38,227 bases of DNA, taken from the NCBI GenBank assembly GCA_913062675.1, contig CAJXWR010000013.1, positions 1 through 38,227 of the forward strand, written 5' to 3'. How positions within the stretch are numbered: the first letter of the stretch is position 1; every line of letters begins with the position of its first letter. Shown here one piece after another: positions 1-7,927 of this stretch. This DNA is from an uncultured Trueperaceae bacterium (lineage in GTDB: Bacteria; Deinococcota; Deinococci; Deinococcales; Trueperaceae). The position numbers were made by a program, and so were the translations under genes. Below the pieces are notes generated by a model. The model saw only the letters and a list, made by a program, of their open reading frames with translations, was not told where the DNA came from and did not search any database.

Positions 1-322
1 ACGCACGACTTGAGAAATCCGTCGCTGCGCCCGACACACCCGTTACTTGTGCCGTAACCGACGCTCCACTGCTGAGCGTGTAACGAAGTGCGTCAAGCAA
101 TGTAGCGGTCTTCGTAACCTTTGGCGAGCCAATCGAATCCTGCCACGCGTCGCTATCAAAGTGCATGGATAGCGCTTGATCCGTGATAGACACTTGCGCG
201 ACCTCGTCATACATGACAGACATCGACTGAGCTACGGACGATTGAATGGTGGCGATAAGGAGCAAGAATGAAAACTCCAGGGCGAGCGTTACCGCTCTGT
301 GGTTCGTGGATTGCCTCTGCAT
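1..322 (-). CDS. Secreted protein of unknown function, 3' end outside window
   Basis: The reading frame is open from an ATG at 322 to the left edge of the window, about 107 codons, so the gene is partial at its 3' end. The first ~35 residues look like a signal peptide: a basic start (MQRQSTNHR), a hydrophobic core (FSFLLLIATI) and a likely cut after SSVAQ. The mature part is rich in Ser, Thr, Val and Ala and looks beta-rich; I recognise no family. A good ribosome binding site (GGAAAGGAAGG, 331-341) sits 8 nt before the ATG and supports the start. The gene lies 112 bp downstream of a response regulator gene on the same strand, and no clear promoter is seen in the gap, so co-transcription is likely. 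The ribosome binding site is inside a strong predicted RNA fold (327-403), which suggests control of translation. Base composition is less GC-rich than most of the window. Confidence 0.7.
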   Translation of the reverse strand, partial: MQRQSTNHRAVTLALEFSFLLLIATIQSSVAQSMSVMYDEVAQVSITDQALSMHFDSDAWQDSIGSPKVTKTATLLDALRYTLSSGASVTAQVTGVSGAATDFSSRA

Positions 323-326
323 TTTT

Positions 327-403
327 CTAGCCTTCCTTTCCGGTGCGTGCCTTCACGCACCTCGCACCATTCGCGTTGCGCGCTTGGTGGAAAGGAAGAC
401 TAG
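327..403 (-). promoter_or_regulatory. Three-way-junction leader RNA that sequesters a ribosome binding site
   Basis: Read on the minus strand, 389-403 pairs with 327-341 over 15 bp. Fourteen pairs are Watson-Crick and the last (399/331) is a U-G wobble in minus-strand RNA but a C-A mismatch on the plus strand. Inside lie two hairpins: 342-361 (perfect 8-bp stem, 4-nt loop) and 366-388 (8 of 10 pairs, 3-nt loop). The 3' arm of the outer stem is the Shine-Dalgarno sequence of the secreted-protein gene that starts at 322. No U tract follows, so this is not a usual terminator. It matches no riboswitch class I know; the junction and loops are too short for a purine riboswitch. Confidence 0.6.
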
Positions 404-439
404 GTGGGACGGGTTACGCATTCGTATCGGAAGACTAGG
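394..439 (-). repeat. 11-bp direct repeat able to pair alternatively with the ribosome binding site
   Basis: GGAAGACTAGG occurs on the plus strand at 394-404 and again at 429-439, 35 bp apart. In minus-strand RNA either copy can pair with the Shine-Dalgarno strand at 327-336. The upstream copy (429-439) contains the stop codon of the response regulator gene at 435-437, so a ribosome finishing that gene would cover it. This suggests two mutually exclusive folds. Confidence 0.5.
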
Positions 440-1178
440 AGTTCATCACATCGAGGCTCGGCGCTTCATCCTGCTCGGGTTCGAGCATCCACTTGTATCC
501 CTGTCCGCGAATCGTGTCGATGAAGGTGGGATGGTTCGCATCATCGCCAATGGCTTCTCGCAGATGCCGTAGCCGAACGTCAACGGCGCGGTGCGTGACG
601 AATCGATCCGCTCCCCATACGCGGTTGAGGAGTTCCTCGCGCGTCCAGACTCGGTAGGGATGCTGGCAAAGGAGCGCAAGCAGGTCGTACTGGAGTTGCG
701 TGATGTGGATGGGGTTTCCGTCCCGCCTCACGACGTGTTGGACGAGATCGATGGTGAGGGTACCGAAGCGCAGGGGGCGTGGACCCGCGTTCTTTCGCGT
801 GATGGCGCGGATTCGTACACGAAGCTCTTCTAGGTCGATGGGCTTCACGAGATAGTCGGCAGCTCCAATCTCGAAGCCATGGAGGAGTTGTTGTCGTTCG
901 CCCATTGCCGTGACGAAGACGATGGACACTTCGGGAACATCGTTTAGGAGTTGCTCGGCGACGGTCCAGCCGTCTTGGTCGGGTAAGGAAACGTCGAGTA
1001 GAACGACGTCGCTGACGGGAGCGAGCTCGATTGCTTCGGATGCAGTTCCTGTTTGCTTGACACGGAAACCACGCTCGCGGAGGTAATCGGAATAGATGCC
1101 ACGGAGCTCGTCGTTGTCCTCGACGACAAGGATTCGCGGTGCGTAGCTAGGCGCGTCGTACGTGTGGTGGTGATTCAT
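435..1178 (-). CDS. OmpR/PhoB-family response regulator
   Basis: A 247-residue transcription factor with an N-terminal receiver domain (about residues 14-128) and a C-terminal winged-helix DNA-binding domain (about 135-232). The receiver keeps the acidic pair E20/D21, the phospho-acceptor D62 (VVLLDVSLP), T90 and the conserved lysine K112 (YLVKPID). The DNA-binding part ends with the usual RGQGYKW signature. The start codon overlaps the stop of the upstream GAF/His-box gene by four bases (ATGA), so the two are translationally coupled and probably act as a pair. The C terminus is acidic. A secreted-protein gene with a structured leader follows downstream and is the obvious candidate target or co-regulated partner, which is inference. 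No target operator was identified. Confidence 0.93.
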   Translation of the reverse strand: MNHHHTYDAPSYAPRILVVEDNDELRGIYSDYLRERGFRVKQTGTASEAIELAPVSDVVLLDVSLPDQDGWTVAEQLLNDVPEVSIVFVTAMGERQQLLHGFEIGAADYLVKPIDLEELRVRIRAITRKNAGPRPLRFGTLTIDLVQHVVRRDGNPIHITQLQYDLLALLCQHPYRVWTREELLNRVWGADRFVTHRAVDVRLRHLREAIGDDANHPTFIDTIRGQGYKWMLEPEQDEAPSLDVMNS

Positions 1179-1906
1179 GGTGCTCCTTCGAGGGTCGGTA
1201 CTTCGGCGGGTAGGTGGCTGGTCAGCGTGTCTTGCAGGACGTGAACATGGTCGAGGAGCGCTTCGACGCTCGCACGTTGCTTATCGTTGGCCGCCTGGGC
1301 CCGGAGGAGATGGGCATAGCCGGCAAGGATGGCCAATTGGTTGCGTGTTTCGTGTCGACGGTTCTGGTCCGGAGTCGTCTCGGTAAACAAGGGGGAGCGA
1401 GACGAGGCTGGGCCGGTAGGCGTTGGGCCTCGGTTGGTCACGAGACAGGCAAGGATTTGAAGTGTGGCTTGGTGCTGATGGTGGAAATCGGTGATGGGTG
1501 TGAGGCCGATGACGGTAAGGATGGCGAGTTCGGTTCCCTTGGGGTTGGGTTGCGCGGTGGTCATGGCGTTGGGTGCATGAACGTGGTCGACGTGGATTTC
1601 CTTGGGCTGCCGGACCGCCAGACGCGCAAGTTGGTCTGCCTGCCCTTGGATTTGCTGATGCCGGTAGGGCGTGGGGAGCGTTCTCGCGATTGTTGTGGGG
1701 ATTGCATCGTCCGCGGTTTGCCGGTGAAGGAAGACGGCTGCGGGTGCGTAGAGCGAGGCGATGGCGTCGGTGGTGTGGTCGCCGACGGCGGTGCGTTCTT
1801 GGAGGACGGTTACGACATGCGCGAGTCGCTCGATCAGGTTTGGGGGGTGCTGCAATGGGTCGCTGGGAGTCGTCTTGGGGGCGTGATTCGGGAATAGAGG
1901 CTGCAT
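1175..1906 (-). CDS. GAF-like sensor with a histidine-kinase dimerization motif but no ATPase domain
   Basis: A 243-residue soluble protein. Residues ~28-155 look like a GAF-type sensor domain (ending LTVIGLTPITDFHHQHQATL). After a Pro/Thr-rich linker comes HETRNQLAILAGYAHLL at 185-201, which resembles a HisKA H-box (compare HExRNPL) with H185 as the phospho-acceptor, and a second helix to ~230. The chain then ends: there is no N, G1 or G2 box, so the ATP-binding domain of a normal sensor kinase is missing. It overlaps the downstream response regulator by four bases. It may be a phosphotransfer or adaptor protein, or a truncated kinase that uses a separate catalytic partner. A strong ribosome binding site (GAGGAGG) precedes the ATG. 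The sensor assignment rests on pattern only; the His-box and partner regulator are firmer. Confidence 0.65.
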   Translation of the reverse strand: MQPLFPNHAPKTTPSDPLQHPPNLIERLAHVVTVLQERTAVGDHTTDAIASLYAPAAVFLHRQTADDAIPTTIARTLPTPYRHQQIQGQADQLARLAVRQPKEIHVDHVHAPNAMTTAQPNPKGTELAILTVIGLTPITDFHHQHQATLQILACLVTNRGPTPTGPASSRSPLFTETTPDQNRRHETRNQLAILAGYAHLLRAQAANDKQRASVEALLDHVHVLQDTLTSHLPAEVPTLEGAP

Positions 1907-1985
1907 CTTTCCTCCTCTTCGTTGCTTCGCGCAACGCGAGTGGTTTTGGTGCGCCCCCGATCGCGTAAATGATTAATTAACAGTA

Positions 1986-2015
1986 ATTAGAACATAACGT
2001 TACGAAAGACTGCAA
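1986..2015 (-). promoter_or_regulatory. Possible promoter for the GAF/response-regulator operon
   Basis: The 1907-2106 gap contains a sharply AT-rich patch (1967-2010) in an otherwise GC-rich region. On the minus strand TTGCAG (2010-2015) and TCTAAT (1986-1991) are 18 bp apart and lie upstream of the gene that starts at 1906. The -35 match is weak and the -10 match is good. Nothing else is evident in this gap. Confidence 0.35.
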
Positions 2016-2106
2016 CATGGTCCGTCGCAGTATCTACACCACTATGCCGAACAGGAGGTTTTGTAAGGGTGTCGACAGAGCTCGTCTGGTTCGACTCGAC
2101 GTGGCG

Positions 2107-3114
2107 CTACGGCTCGACGAAGTCTGGGACCAAGCTGGTTGCGGTGGTACGCCCCACGACGGTGAGGGCACGGTCGGGACGGTCGGTGATGATGCCATCG
2201 ACCCCTAGATCCAGCAGTCGTTCGATCTCCTCCACCTCATCCACGGTCCACACGTGAACCGCGACGCCTTTCGCATGGGCCGCGCGCACGAACGACGGGG
2301 TGACCACCTCGATCGACCCTTGCCGCACGGGTACCTGCAAGACGTCGAACGCGGGTCGATATGGACCAGCGAGCCGCATTCGCGCGAGGATGAGGAAGTT
2401 GCGCACCTCGCTTGGCGCAGCTCCGGTGGCGACCTCGGGGCAGGCCGAACGGAACGCAGCGAGCGCCTCGGCGTGAAAACTGCCGACGATGGCGTCGCCC
2501 GTACGCCCTTCTTGCCGCAGTGCTTCGCAAAGTGCGGTTGCCGTCTCGACCCCATCGGGCTTGATTTCGATGAGCAGCGGTACGTCCGGGTGATCGCGCG
2601 CAACGTCGATGAAGCGCGGCACGCCTTCTCCCAACCCGCGGTAGGGGAAGGAACCCGGTTCTCTCGGAGCGTCCCATTTCGCCCCGGCATCGAGGCGAGC
2701 GAGCTCCATGACGTCGAGATCCGTTACGGCTCCCGTTCCATCGGTCGTTCGGTCCACCGTGGCATCGTGAATCACGACGAGTTCCCCGTCACGCGTGAGG
2801 TGCACGTCCATCTCAAGAGCATCGACGCCGATCTGCGCAGCGCTTTTGAATGCGTACCGCGTTGCTTCAGGCCAGAGACCTGCTCCACCCCGATGCGCGA
2901 TGACGTGCGGCGTATCGGGCCAAGCGTTTTCCAGCGTCGGGTGCATGGCGTGCTCCGTTCTCGCGGCAATCGTGGCGAGGAGGTAAGCGGCAAGGAGAAG
3001 GACGACGATGATGAGGGCCGTGCGAACCGTGACGATCCGCAGCGTACGCCCAGGCGGTGCGACATGCACGGGTCCCGGCGAGGGTCCCGGCGAGGGTCCT
3101 CCAGACATGTTCAC
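2107..3114 (-). CDS. Membrane-anchored glycerophosphodiester phosphodiesterase
   Basis: Hydrolyses glycerophosphodiesters to glycerol-3-phosphate and an alcohol. The 335-residue protein has a Pro/Gly-rich N terminus (repeats of PSPG), one membrane helix (~residues 32-50) and then the GDPD domain. Family motifs are present: AHRGG with H74 and R75, E83, EMD with E101 and D103, H116 in VVIHD, and IEIKP. The usual HRG...PENT motif reads PEAT, so the Asn is lost. The predicted topology places the catalytic domain outside the membrane. The GTG start at 3114 overlaps the rpoD stop (GTGA), so it is coupled to rpoD. GTG is followed two codons later by ATG (3108), which is an alternative start. The link with a sigma factor is unusual, and no functional reason is evident. 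Confidence 0.88.
   Translation of the reverse strand: MNMSGGPSPGPSPGPVHVAPPGRTLRIVTVRTALIIVVLLLAAYLLATIAARTEHAMHPTLENAWPDTPHVIAHRGGAGLWPEATRYAFKSAAQIGVDALEMDVHLTRDGELVVIHDATVDRTTDGTGAVTDLDVMELARLDAGAKWDAPREPGSFPYRGLGEGVPRFIDVARDHPDVPLLIEIKPDGVETATALCEALRQEGRTGDAIVGSFHAEALAAFRSACPEVATGAAPSEVRNFLILARMRLAGPYRPAFDVLQVPVRQGSIEVVTPSFVRAAHAKGVAVHVWTVDEVEEIERLLDLGVDGIITDRPDRALTVVGRTTATSLVPDFVEP
3071..3099. repeat. 12-bp tandem repeat in the GDPD N terminus
   Basis: GGTCCCGGCGAG is repeated in tandem about 2.4 times. It encodes the Pro-Ser-Pro-Gly repeats at residues ~6-15 of the phosphodiesterase and could vary in copy number. Confidence 0.7.
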
Positions 3115-5402
3115 TCCAGGAAATCGCGCAGCTTCCGCGTTCGGCTCTCGTGATACTTGAGTTTACGAAGCGCCTTGTTCTCGATTTGACGGATTCGTTC
3201 TCGCGTCACGCCGAAGAACTGTCCCACTTCCTCGAGTGTGTGTTCACGCCCATCGACCAAGCCTTTGCGCATCTTCAAGACTTGGGCTTCGCGCTCGTTG
3301 AGTTTGCCGAGCGCGTCCTCGAGCTCTTCGCTGAGAATGATCTTGCTGGCCTCGTCGACGGGACTCTCGATCTGTTCGTCGGGGATGAAGTCGCCGTAGA
3401 AACTGTCCTCTTCGTCACCGATGGGGGTTTCAAGGCTGAACGGTTCGCGCGTGAGCTTGAACGCTTCCTCGACCTTTTCTCCGTTCCAGTCGGGGCCCAT
3501 GGCGTCGGCGATTTCCTCGTAGGTGGGTTCGCGTGAGAGTTCCTGTTGGAGTCGGCGGCTCGCGCGGGTGAGCTTGTTGATGGTCTCCACCATGTGGACG
3601 GGAATGCGAATCGTGCGCGACTGGTCCGCAATGGCGCGGTTGATGGCTTGCCGAATCCACCAGGTGGCGTAGGTGCTGAACTTGTAGCGGCGTCGGTATT
3701 CGAACTTTTCGACGGCGCGAATGAGGCCTTGGTTGCCTTCCTGAATGAGGTCGAGGAAACTCATGCCGCGCCCGTTGTACTTCTTGGCGATGCTCACCAC
3801 GAGTCGAAGGTTGGCTTCGATGAGGTGTTGGCGAGCGAGTTCCCCGTCCTCCACGATCCGTTGCAGACGTCGCCGTTCTCTCGCGTCGAGCGTTTCGCCA
3901 ATGTCGTCGAGCGTGTCGCGAGCGGCTTCGCCCTCTTCGATGCGTCGGGCAAGGCTGATTTCTTCTTCTAGGGTGAGGAGTTTGACCCGGCCGATCTCCT
4001 GGAGGTACTGACGGACGGGATCGTTCGTGCGCACGCGTGCATCGGCGAGCGCTTCGGCGCGCGCCTCGAGGGCGGCGATACCCACGGGGCCATCCTCGTC
4101 GAGGTCGTCCCCTACGAGCTCGTCATCTTCATCGAGGACCTCGTCCTCGGCCAGATCGACGATGTTGATGCCTCGCTTTTCGAGGCGTTCCATGAGGTCT
4201 TCGAAGTGGGAATCCTCGGCCTCGAGGCCGAGACTTGCGAGCGCCTTATTAAAGGCGGTGGAAATCTCTTCGGTATCGAGAGAACCTGCCTCCTGGCCGG
4301 TCGTGATGAGTTCTTGAATGGCTTCCGTCGCCATCCATGCAGGCTCGGTCGTCGCGGTTTCAGGGGTTACAGCGTTGGATGCTTCGTTGCGCTCGGTGGT
4401 CGTCGAATCGGCTTTCGAGGCCTTCTTTGGCGCGGGGTTCTTCTTGGCAGAAGGTGAGGGCTTTGGTTTCGATGCGTCCTTGGTGGCGGTCTTGGCCGAG
4501 CCCTTGGCTGCCGGCTTCTTGGCTGCCGTGGTGCCAGCAGCCTTCTTCGTTGCGGTCGCCTTCTTCGTAGCGGGCTTCGTTGCAGCGGCCTTCTTCGTGG
4601 TAGTCGCCTTCTTCACAGCAGGCGTCGCTGCGGTCGCCTTCTTCGTGGCAGCGGCTTTCTTCGTGGTTGTCGCCTTCTTCGTAGCGGGCTTCGTTGCAGC
4701 GGCCTTCTTCGTGGTAGCCGCCTTCTTCGTGGCGGGCTTCCTAACCGCAGCCGTGCTGGTGGCCGCCGTCTTGGTGGTGGCCGCCTTCTTTGAAGGAGTC
4801 TTATTGCCAGCAGACGTTTTTGCAGCTGTCTTCTTGGCAGCTGGCTTGTTCACAGTCGACTTCTTGCCAGCTGACTTCGTGGACGCCGCCGTTCTCGCAG
4901 TCGACGCCGATGCCTTGGAACGTGCGCCGCTCGCAGCCTTTGCCGTCGCCTTCCCGCTCGCCTGCTTGGCGGCAGGTTTCGCGGTAGCCGACTTCGTGCG
5001 AGCCGTTTTCGTGGCACTCGTCTTCTTGGCAGCCGTCTTCTTTGCCGTGGGTCGCTTCGAAGCAGCCTGCTTCGTCGCGGTGGACTTCGTTGCCGAAGCA
5101 GATTTGCGTTTCGTTGCCGTCGTCGTCGATGACTTCGAAACCGACGTTGCCGTCTTGCCGGCCGACCGCTTCGCACCCGCCTTGGCGGCCGTCTGCTTGG
5201 CGGCAACCCTCTTCGCCGACGGTTTGCTCGTGGAGGACTTCTCCACAGGCGACTTCTTGGCAGCCTCACTCGTGGAAGCTGCCTTCTTTGGCGTCGCCCT
5301 CTTAGGGGCCGCCTTCCCCGTGGTTGCCTTCTTCGCAGAGGCCTGCGTTTTCGCGGCTGAACCGCGAGACGACGTGCCACCAGGTTTCGCGTTCTTCGCC
5401 AT
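3111..5402 (-). CDS. rpoD: Primary sigma factor RpoD with a long Lys/Ala/Thr-rich N-terminal tail
   Basis: The housekeeping sigma-70 factor that directs RNA polymerase to most promoters. The 763-residue chain has two parts. Residues 1 to ~335 are a low-complexity tail of Lys, Ala and Thr with motifs such as ATKKA and TTKKAA, like a histone H1 tail. Then come region 1.1 (~355-440, ending very acidic), region 1.2 ([12 protein letters not shown], ~460-490), region 2 (~525-600, with [13 protein letters not shown] and [14 protein letters not shown]), region 3 (~605-690) and region 4 (~695-763, with the helix-turn-helix [19 protein letters not shown]). The ATG is supported by GGAGG 8 nt upstream, so the tail is probably translated. 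Actinobacterial HrdB-type sigma factors also carry basic N-terminal extensions, though I cannot judge homology. The stop overlaps the start of the phosphodiesterase gene. Confidence 0.97.
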   Translation of the reverse strand: MAKNAKPGGTSSRGSAAKTQASAKKATTGKAAPKRATPKKAASTSEAAKKSPVEKSSTSKPSAKRVAAKQTAAKAGAKRSAGKTATSVSKSSTTTATKRKSASATKSTATKQAASKRPTAKKTAAKKTSATKTARTKSATAKPAAKQASGKATAKAASGARSKASASTARTAASTKSAGKKSTVNKPAAKKTAAKTSAGNKTPSKKAATTKTAATSTAAVRKPATKKAATTKKAAATKPATKKATTTKKAAATKKATAATPAVKKATTTKKAAATKPATKKATATKKAAGTTAAKKPAAKGSAKTATKDASKPKPSPSAKKNPAPKKASKADSTTTERNEASNAVTPETATTEPAWMATEAIQELITTGQEAGSLDTEEISTAFNKALASLGLEAEDSHFEDLMERLEKRGINIVDLAEDEVLDEDDELVGDDLDEDGPVGIAALEARAEALADARVRTNDPVRQYLQEIGRVKLLTLEEEISLARRIEEGEAARDTLDDIGETLDARERRRLQRIVEDGELARQHLIEANLRLVVSIAKKYNGRGMSFLDLIQEGNQGLIRAVEKFEYRRRYKFSTYATWWIRQAINRAIADQSRTIRIPVHMVETINKLTRASRRLQQELSREPTYEEIADAMGPDWNGEKVEEAFKLTREPFSLETPIGDEEDSFYGDFIPDEQIESPVDEASKIILSEELEDALGKLNEREAQVLKMRKGLVDGREHTLEEVGQFFGVTRERIRQIENKALRKLKYHESRTRKLRDFLE
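4528..4745. repeat. Degenerate repeats encoding the basic tail of RpoD
   Basis: The stretch coding for residues ~220-290 of RpoD is built from near-identical units. A 48-bp unit at 4567-4614 recurs at 4681-4728 with one base difference, 114 bp (38 codons) away, with diverged copies between. Such repeats could change length by slippage or recombination. Confidence 0.8.
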
Positions 5403-5561
5403 TCAGCATCCTCCGCATCGACGCTTCACGCGGGACACACGCGACGCACCCGCGACAAGGTCCCAAGACCCTCGAGTTCGGAATGGTGCCATGCGCCATG
5501 AAACGCTACCACGCACTTGGGACACGCGCGTCAGCACGCACCCCACGACGTTCGCCCCGTG

Positions 5562-5888
5562 TCAATTACTTCCAACGCCCGCACCCCGCTCCATGAGGGC
5601 CGCAAGACCCCGCACCCGGCCGCCACCCAGGGTTGCCGACACCTCATCCGTGGCGAGCAATCCTGTCAAGAACGCCAAGGCTCGCTCCGCCTCCTCCGCG
5701 TGCTCACTTCCGAACAACACCGCTTCCCACCCACTGGGTAGATACGCCACGATCTCGTACCCATCGGCAGGCACCGTACCCGCCTCGATCGCCTCGGGTG
5801 ACGCGTCCTCGGGGAACACGTCGAGCAGCTCCACCGCTTCCACCACCGCCAGGTTGACCAACCGCTCATCCACGCTACGAATCCACAT
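5562..5888 (-). CDS. Small conserved-looking protein of unknown function
   Basis: A 108-residue acidic soluble protein. It begins [20 protein letters not shown], a pattern of a short beta strand, 'RLVNL' and a second strand that I associate with small uncharacterised bacterial proteins. The middle ([16 protein letters not shown]) also looks beta-rich, and a helix follows ([16 protein letters not shown]). There is no signal peptide or membrane segment. The start is supported by GGAGG about 9 nt upstream (minus strand). It lies upstream of rpoD on the same strand with a 159-bp gap, and 56 bp from the divergent racemase gene. No function can be assigned. Confidence 0.65.
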   Translation of the reverse strand: MWIRSVDERLVNLAVVEAVELLDVFPEDASPEAIEAGTVPADGYEIVAYLPSGWEAVLFGSEHAEEAERALAFLTGLLATDEVSATLGGGRVRGLAALMERGAGVGSN

Positions 5889-5944
5889 CAGGAAGGACCT
5901 CCACGAAAGTGATGTATCGTATCCCCACGTTCAGGAGGAAACAC

Positions 5945-7054
5945 GTGAAGATTGACCGCCTCGACGTCCGCGAGTTGGCCATCCCCCTCAAGTTCCGCTT
6001 CGAAACGAGTTTCGGCGTGGAACAGAACCGCCGAATCCTGCTCGTCACGCTCCATGCCGATGGCGAGCAAGGCATCGCCGAGTGCGTCGCTGGCGAGTTC
6101 CCTGGCTACGCCTACGAGACGACCGACACCGCCTGGACCATCCTCGAGCAGTTCATCGCCCCCGTCGTCGTCGGCCATGACTTCGCGACGCCTGATGAAC
6201 TCCTGCATGCGCTCGCCTCGATCCGGGGTCACGACATGACCGTCGCGGCCGTGGAAATGGCGTTCTGGGACCTGCAAGCGCGCACGCTGGGCGTGCCGCT
6301 GTGGCACCTCCTCGGGGGCCGGAAACGCCCGATTCCCGTCGGGATCAGCCTGGGCATCCAGGAGAGTGTCGAAGCAACGGTCGAGGCGGCCCGTGCCGGC
6401 GTGATGGACGGCTACGAACGCATCAAACTCAAGATCAAACCCGGCTGGGACGTCGCGCCCGTCGCCGCCGTCCGCGAAGCCCTCCCCGACGTGGCGCTCA
6501 CGGTCGATGCCAACAGTGCCTACCGACTCACCGACGCTGGGACGCTCCGCCAGCTCGACGCATTCAATCTCGACTACATCGAGCAACCCCTCGCGCACGA
6601 CGACCTGGTCGATCACGCCGAACTTCAGCAGGAGCTCGCCACGCCCATCTGCCTCGACGAGTCGATCCACTCGCCCAGCGACGCGCGGAAGGCGCTGCAG
6701 CTTGGTTCAGGGCGCATCATCAACCTGAAGGTGGGGCGGGTTCGCGGGTTTCGGCGCGCGCGCATGGTGCACGACGTGGCGCAATCGTTCGGTGCGCCCG
6801 TCTGGTGCGGCGGCATGCTGGAGACGGGCATTGGGCGGGCGGCCAACCTGCACCTGTCGACCCTCGACGGGTTCACCCTGCCGGGTGACACGAGCAGTGC
6901 AAGTCGCTACTGGAACCGCGACGTCATCCACCAGCCGCTTGAAGCGAAGGACGGGGTTCAGACCGTGCCCGAGGATGGGCCTGGACTCGGTGTGACGCTG
7001 GACGAGGCGTTCGTCGAAACGATCACCACGCGCACGGCGAGCCATTCAGGCTGA
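5945..7054 (+). CDS. Enolase-superfamily N-acylamino acid racemase / o-succinylbenzoate synthase
   Basis: A 369-residue muconate-lactonizing-type enzyme. The barrel carries the full catalytic set: the KxK pair K161/K163 (KLKIKP), metal ligands D188 (VDAN), E213 (YIEQP) and D238 (LDES), and the opposite lysine K262 (NLKVG), followed by [10 protein letters not shown]. These positions agree closely with characterised N-acylamino acid racemases, many of which are also OSBS enzymes of menaquinone synthesis, so the two roles cannot be separated by sequence alone. No other men genes are present in the window. I chose GTG 5945 because AGGAGG stands 6 nt upstream; in-frame starts at 5909 and 5912 lie before that ribosome binding site and would give a non-family extension. 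It is transcribed divergently from the small gene at 5562-5888 and converges on the SDR gene. Confidence 0.88.
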   Translation: MKIDRLDVRELAIPLKFRFETSFGVEQNRRILLVTLHADGEQGIAECVAGEFPGYAYETTDTAWTILEQFIAPVVVGHDFATPDELLHALASIRGHDMTVAAVEMAFWDLQARTLGVPLWHLLGGRKRPIPVGISLGIQESVEATVEAARAGVMDGYERIKLKIKPGWDVAPVAAVREALPDVALTVDANSAYRLTDAGTLRQLDAFNLDYIEQPLAHDDLVDHAELQQELATPICLDESIHSPSDARKALQLGSGRIINLKVGRVRGFRRARMVHDVAQSFGAPVWCGGMLETGIGRAANLHLSTLDGFTLPGDTSSASRYWNRDVIHQPLEAKDGVQTVPEDGPGLGVTLDEAFVETITTRTASHSG

Positions 7055-7069
7055 ACCCAAACCAATGAC

Positions 7070-7103
7070 GAGCGTGCGCACGCCTGAACGCATGCGCACG
7101 CTC
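7070..7103. terminator. Hairpin between convergent genes
   Basis: A perfect 11-bp stem (GAGCGTGCGCA at 7070-7080 with its complement at 7093-7103) and a 12-nt loop lie between the convergent racemase and SDR genes. There is no T tract on either strand. The position suits a bidirectional terminator. Confidence 0.55.
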
Positions 7104-7120
7104 CCATCCAACGTCGAGAA

Positions 7121-7909
7121 TTAGAGACCGCGAATCAAACCGCCGTCGACGAGCAGGTGCTCGCCCGTCACGTACGACGCGGCAGGACTGCTCAGGAACG
7201 CCGCGACGCGCCCGAACTCCGCGGGTTCACCGAGACGCCCAAGCGGAATTTGCGCGACGGTCGCGTCACGCACCTGCAGCACCGTACGACCCGACTTCTC
7301 CGCATTCGCCGCGTCGAGCTGCTCGATGCGCGGCGTCAACACGCGCCCCGGAGACAACACGTTCACCCGAATCCCGTCCGGCGCAAGCTCCTCGGCAAGG
7401 TGCTTGCTGAGCGCGCGTACGGCAGGGCGGAACACGTTGCTGAGCAGCAGGTTCGGGATGGGTTGCAGCACGCTCGAGCTTGCCAGCGTCAGGATCGAAC
7501 CGCCCCCCGCCTGCTTGAGGTGCGGCAAGGCGAGTCGCACGCTCCGCACGACGCTCTGCAGCGTCAGGGTGTAGGCGCGGTCCCAGGTCGACTCATCGAG
7601 ATCCTGGAAGTTCCCCGGGGGAGGACCACCCGCGTTGTTCACCAACACGTCGAGACCCCCGAGCGCCTGCATCGCGGCGGCGAACACCGCCTCGAGCGAC
7701 GCGGCGTCCGCCACGTCCGCTTCGAACGCGTGCACCGTCGCACCCGTCTCCGCGGCAATCGCATCGGCCGCCTCCTGCGCGCGCGCCAACTCGCGGCTGC
7801 ACAACGCGACATGCGCACCCTCGCGCGCCAACTCGAGTGCCGATGCACGACCGAGACCACTGCTCGCCGCGAGCACCAACGCCCGTTTGCCTGTGAGTCC
7901 TAGATCCAT
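7121..7909 (-). CDS. Atypical short-chain dehydrogenase/reductase-like protein
   Basis: A 262-residue Rossmann-fold protein that resembles FabG along its whole length (LVNNAGG at ~89-95, SPGRV, YVTGEHLLVDGG near the end). The canonical features are altered. The cofactor motif reads AASSGLG rather than TGxxxGIG. At the catalytic YxxxK site the alignment gives S157 and R161 (LLLSNVFRPAV), although serines at 144-146 remain. A known SDR subgroup ('BKR-like') shares this loss, so it may be a reductase with changed chemistry or a non-catalytic binder. GGAGG precedes the ATG. It lies 18 bp downstream of the DapA-like lyase gene and is probably in one operon with it, which points to sugar-acid or keto-acid metabolism, but the substrate is unknown. 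Confidence 0.85.
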   Translation of the reverse strand: MDLGLTGKRALVLAASSGLGRASALELAREGAHVALCSRELARAQEAADAIAAETGATVHAFEADVADAASLEAVFAAAMQALGGLDVLVNNAGGPPPGNFQDLDESTWDRAYTLTLQSVVRSVRLALPHLKQAGGGSILTLASSSVLQPIPNLLLSNVFRPAVRALSKHLAEELAPDGIRVNVLSPGRVLTPRIEQLDAANAEKSGRTVLQVRDATVAQIPLGRLGEPAEFGRVAAFLSSPAASYVTGEHLLVDGGLIRGL

Positions 7910-7927
7910 GTCTTACCTCCTCATTCC

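Noticed and set aside
342-361. The 8-bp hairpin as a simple terminator after the response regulator gene
   Set aside because: It has no U tract, and it is nested in a larger fold that includes the ribosome binding site of the next gene.
246-572. A 108-codon plus-strand frame across the 3' end of the response regulator
   Set aside because: It overlaps a signal-peptide gene and a clear regulator on the other strand and has no domain or ribosome binding site.
3071-3099. A CRISPR-like array in the short tandem repeat
   Set aside because: The units are 12 bp, lie in coding sequence and have no spacers. No other regularly spaced repeats were seen in the window.
5560-5565. A perfect TTGACA on the minus strand before rpoD
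   Set aside because: No -10 hexamer is found 16-19 bp downstream (the place holds GGTGCG), and it overlaps the stop codon of the upstream gene.
5909-5944. The upstream starts (5909 and 5912) of the racemase/OSBS gene
   Set aside because: They lie before the AGGAGG that directs GTG 5945, and the added residues are not part of the enzyme family.
4318-5955. A 545-codon open frame on the plus strand, opposite rpoD
   Set aside because: It is the antisense of the Lys/Ala-rich repeats (AAG read as CTT), gives a monotonous Ala/Val/Phe chain and has no ribosome binding site.
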